Positions 62,525 to 64,000 of a stretch of 64,000 nt of DNA are shown one piece after another. Position 1 is the stretch's first letter, and the number at the start of each line of letters is the position of its first letter. The DNA is taken from assembly GCA_903875605.1 (NCBI GenBank), contig CAIQWT010000092.1, forward strand, positions 26,496 to 90,495. The letters are read 5' to 3'. The stretch comes from an uncultured Geobacteraceae bacterium. GTDB lineage: Bacteria; Desulfobacterota; Desulfuromonadia; Geobacterales; Pseudopelobacteraceae. The notes below the pieces were generated by a model. The model saw only the letters and a list, made by a program, of their open reading frames with translations, searched no databases and was not told the DNA's origin. The position numbers and the translations under genes are program-made.

Positions 62525-63778
62525 ATGAACTGGCTCTCTCACATCGGCAAGCAGGCGTCACGTCTGGCTTCACTGGAATTATTTCGCTACATCGGCCCCG
62601 GTTTTTTTGTTACTGTTGGATTCATCGATCCAGGAAACTGGGTAACCAACGTTGCAGCGGGCTCGCAATTTGGTTACAGCCTTCTCTGGGTTGTTACACT
62701 CTCAACAATCATGTTGATAGTTCTGCAGCACAACGCCGCCCATCTCGGCATCGTCACCGGCCTGTGCCTTTCCGAGGCCGCTTCCACTTATTTTAGGCCA
62801 TGGCTGAGACACCTGATGCTCGGCAGTGCCATGCTGGCATGCATTTCCACTGCACTGGCAGAATTGCTGGGAGCTGCAATAGGCCTCAAAATGCTCACGG
62901 GCCTACCTTTACCCGCAGGCGCGTTACTCTCATGCTGTTTTGCGGGCTATATGCTCTTTTCTAAAAATTACCGCCGGCTTGAAAAGTGGATTATGGGGTT
63001 TGTTTCACTGATCGGACTGGCTTTCCTGTTTGAAATAACCTTGGCGCAGGTTTCCTGGGGAGCCTCCATGAAGGGTTGGGTAGTGCCGAACGTTCCACTC
63101 GGTGCACTGCCCGTGATTGTCGGGGTGCTGGGTGCCGTGGTCATGCCGCACAACATTTTCCTTCATTCCGAGGTAATTCAAAGCCGCCAGGTGCAGGAAC
63201 AGGGCGACTCCGCCATCCGTAAGCAGCTCAAATTTGAATTTCTCGACACTCTTGCTGGAATGGGAGCGGGTTGGGCCATTAACAGCGCCATGATCATAAT
63301 GGCTGCAGCGGTGTTCCATTCCAGAGGAATCAGGGTTAATGAGCTGCCTCAGGTGACGGAAACTCTGGTACCGATATTCGGCAGCCTGTCGGCAACAGTA
63401 TTTGCTATGGGGCTGATTTTCGCCGGTCTGGCTTCCTCGGTTACCGCCGCCATGGCCGGTGGCAGCGTCTTCGCCGGTATCTATCGCGAACCTTTTGACA
63501 TCGCCGATATTCATTCCAGGATCGGTGTCATTTTAACTATCGTCGGTGGTTTTTGTGCCATCCTGATACTCCGAGACCCTTTCAAAGGAATCTTGTGGAG
63601 TCAGATTGCCCTTAGTCTCCAGCTCCCTTTTACTATTTTTCCAATGATCTGGCTGACCTCTTCAACCGCCGTAATGGGAGCATATGCCAACCGGCGCTAT
63701 GGCACCATTGTGCTCTTGATCACCGGGTTGATTGTAGTCGGGTTAAACATCTCCTTATTGGTTGATTTAGCGCGCTAA
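62525..63778 (+). CDS. Nramp-family divalent metal transporter
   Basis: 417 residues, about eleven membrane segments. The first-helix DPGNW motif (GFIDPGNWVTNVAAGSQFGYSLLWVV) and the sixth-helix VVMPHNIFLHSEV motif hold the metal-binding aspartate, asparagine and methionine. It should import manganese or iron with protons. It is a likely partner of the metal-dependent carbonic anhydrase gene just upstream in the same unit. Confidence 0.95.
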   Translation: MNWLSHIGKQASRLASLELFRYIGPGFFVTVGFIDPGNWVTNVAAGSQFGYSLLWVVTLSTIMLIVLQHNAAHLGIVTGLCLSEAASTYFRPWLRHLMLGSAMLACISTALAELLGAAIGLKMLTGLPLPAGALLSCCFAGYMLFSKNYRRLEKWIMGFVSLIGLAFLFEITLAQVSWGASMKGWVVPNVPLGALPVIVGVLGAVVMPHNIFLHSEVIQSRQVQEQGDSAIRKQLKFEFLDTLAGMGAGWAINSAMIIMAAAVFHSRGIRVNELPQVTETLVPIFGSLSATVFAMGLIFAGLASSVTAAMAGGSVFAGIYREPFDIADIHSRIGVILTIVGGFCAILILRDPFKGILWSQIALSLQLPFTIFPMIWLTSSTAVMGAYANRRYGTIVLLITGLIVVGLNISLLVDLAR

Positions 63779-63863
63779 AACATTATTAATACACTCCGAA
63801 TCTACCTTGCCTGCTTGGGTCTATTCTGGTATTTTTGAAGAAATAATAAGAAAGTAGACCGGC

Positions 63864-64000
63864 ATGAAAATCACTATTTTAGGGTGCGGCACCTCCACCG
63901 GAGTGCCGATGGTTGGCTGTGACTGCCCGGTCTGCACCTCTGACAACCCCCGTGACACGCGAACGCGCGCCTCCCTGATGATGTGTTATAATAACCGCAC
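63864..64000 (+). CDS. Metallo-beta-lactamase-fold hydrolase (PhnP-like), N-terminus only
   Basis: The frame from the ATG at 63864 runs off the right edge after 45 codons. [23 protein letters not shown] is the start of the PhnP/RNase Z-like MBL family, whose members are phosphodiesterases and often carry cysteine pairs here. It is not in the ORF track because it is cut. The gap to the Nramp gene is 85 bases. Confidence 0.85.
   Translation, partial: MKITILGCGTSTGVPMVGCDCPVCTSDNPRDTRTRASLMMCYNNR

Overview
The window looks like a chromosomal segment from a flagellated member of the Desulfuromonadota, most likely a Geobacter-type organism. This is inferred from gene content: a bacteriohemerythrin, a very large secreted protein with NHL and chitobiase-type domains, a long single-strand flagellar cluster with MotE and the small 'flagellar operon protein', CheX/CheC-type phosphatase genes among the flagellar genes, and stand-alone receiver proteins. 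I saw no rRNA, tRNA, CRISPR array, transposase or prophage.

Left part (1-6.3 kb, mostly + strand): a cut-off minus-strand ORF, an EVE-domain protein, an MlaF-like ATPase and MlaD-like MCE protein (lipid transport, no permease beside them), a two-subunit M16 peptidase pair and a bacteriohemerythrin. From 6.3 to 21 kb everything is on the minus strand: an FAD-dependent oxidoreductase, a set of signalling genes (receiver, receiver-histidine kinase, universal stress protein, receiver), a RodZ-like protein, a TPR lipoprotein, a PfkB kinase, and an RND efflux operon (adaptor, unknown protein, pump, PabB-PabC fusion, TolC).

Middle (21-55 kb, minus strand): the flagellar region. In the direction of transcription it runs cheY, cheX, a CheC-like protein with a degenerate receiver, a large TPR protein, then flgB, flgC, fliE, fliF, fliG, fliH, fliI, fliJ, motE-like, fliK, flgD, a small flagellar operon protein, flgE, then a two-gene insertion (a 2384-residue repeat protein with cohesin and dockerin regions, and a small cohesin-like lipoprotein), then fliL, fliM, fliN, fliO, fliP, fliQ, fliR, flhB. 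Upstream lie a second FliK-like gene, an FlhB C-domain gene and a phosphohexomutase. flhA, motAB, the rod and ring genes and flagellin are not in the window. The two-gene insertion has a terminator-like hairpin on each side, so it looks like its own expression unit within the flagellar operon.

Right part (55-64 kb): type II secretion genes gspC-D-E-F without pseudopilins, dapF, and on the + strand a gamma-type carbonic anhydrase, an Nramp metal transporter and the start of a metallo-beta-lactamase-fold hydrolase.

The most interesting points are: (1) the terminator-flanked cohesin/dockerin giant-protein module between flgE and fliL; (2) flhB, whose conserved N-terminus is present but has only an ACG codon where the start should be, in the same frame as fliR and separated from it by one TGA; (3) a FliK with near-identical 117-121-residue tandem repeats beside a short hook protein; (4) a pseudo-receiver on a CheC-like protein; (5) a 124-bp palindromic-ended element directly abutting the flhB stop.
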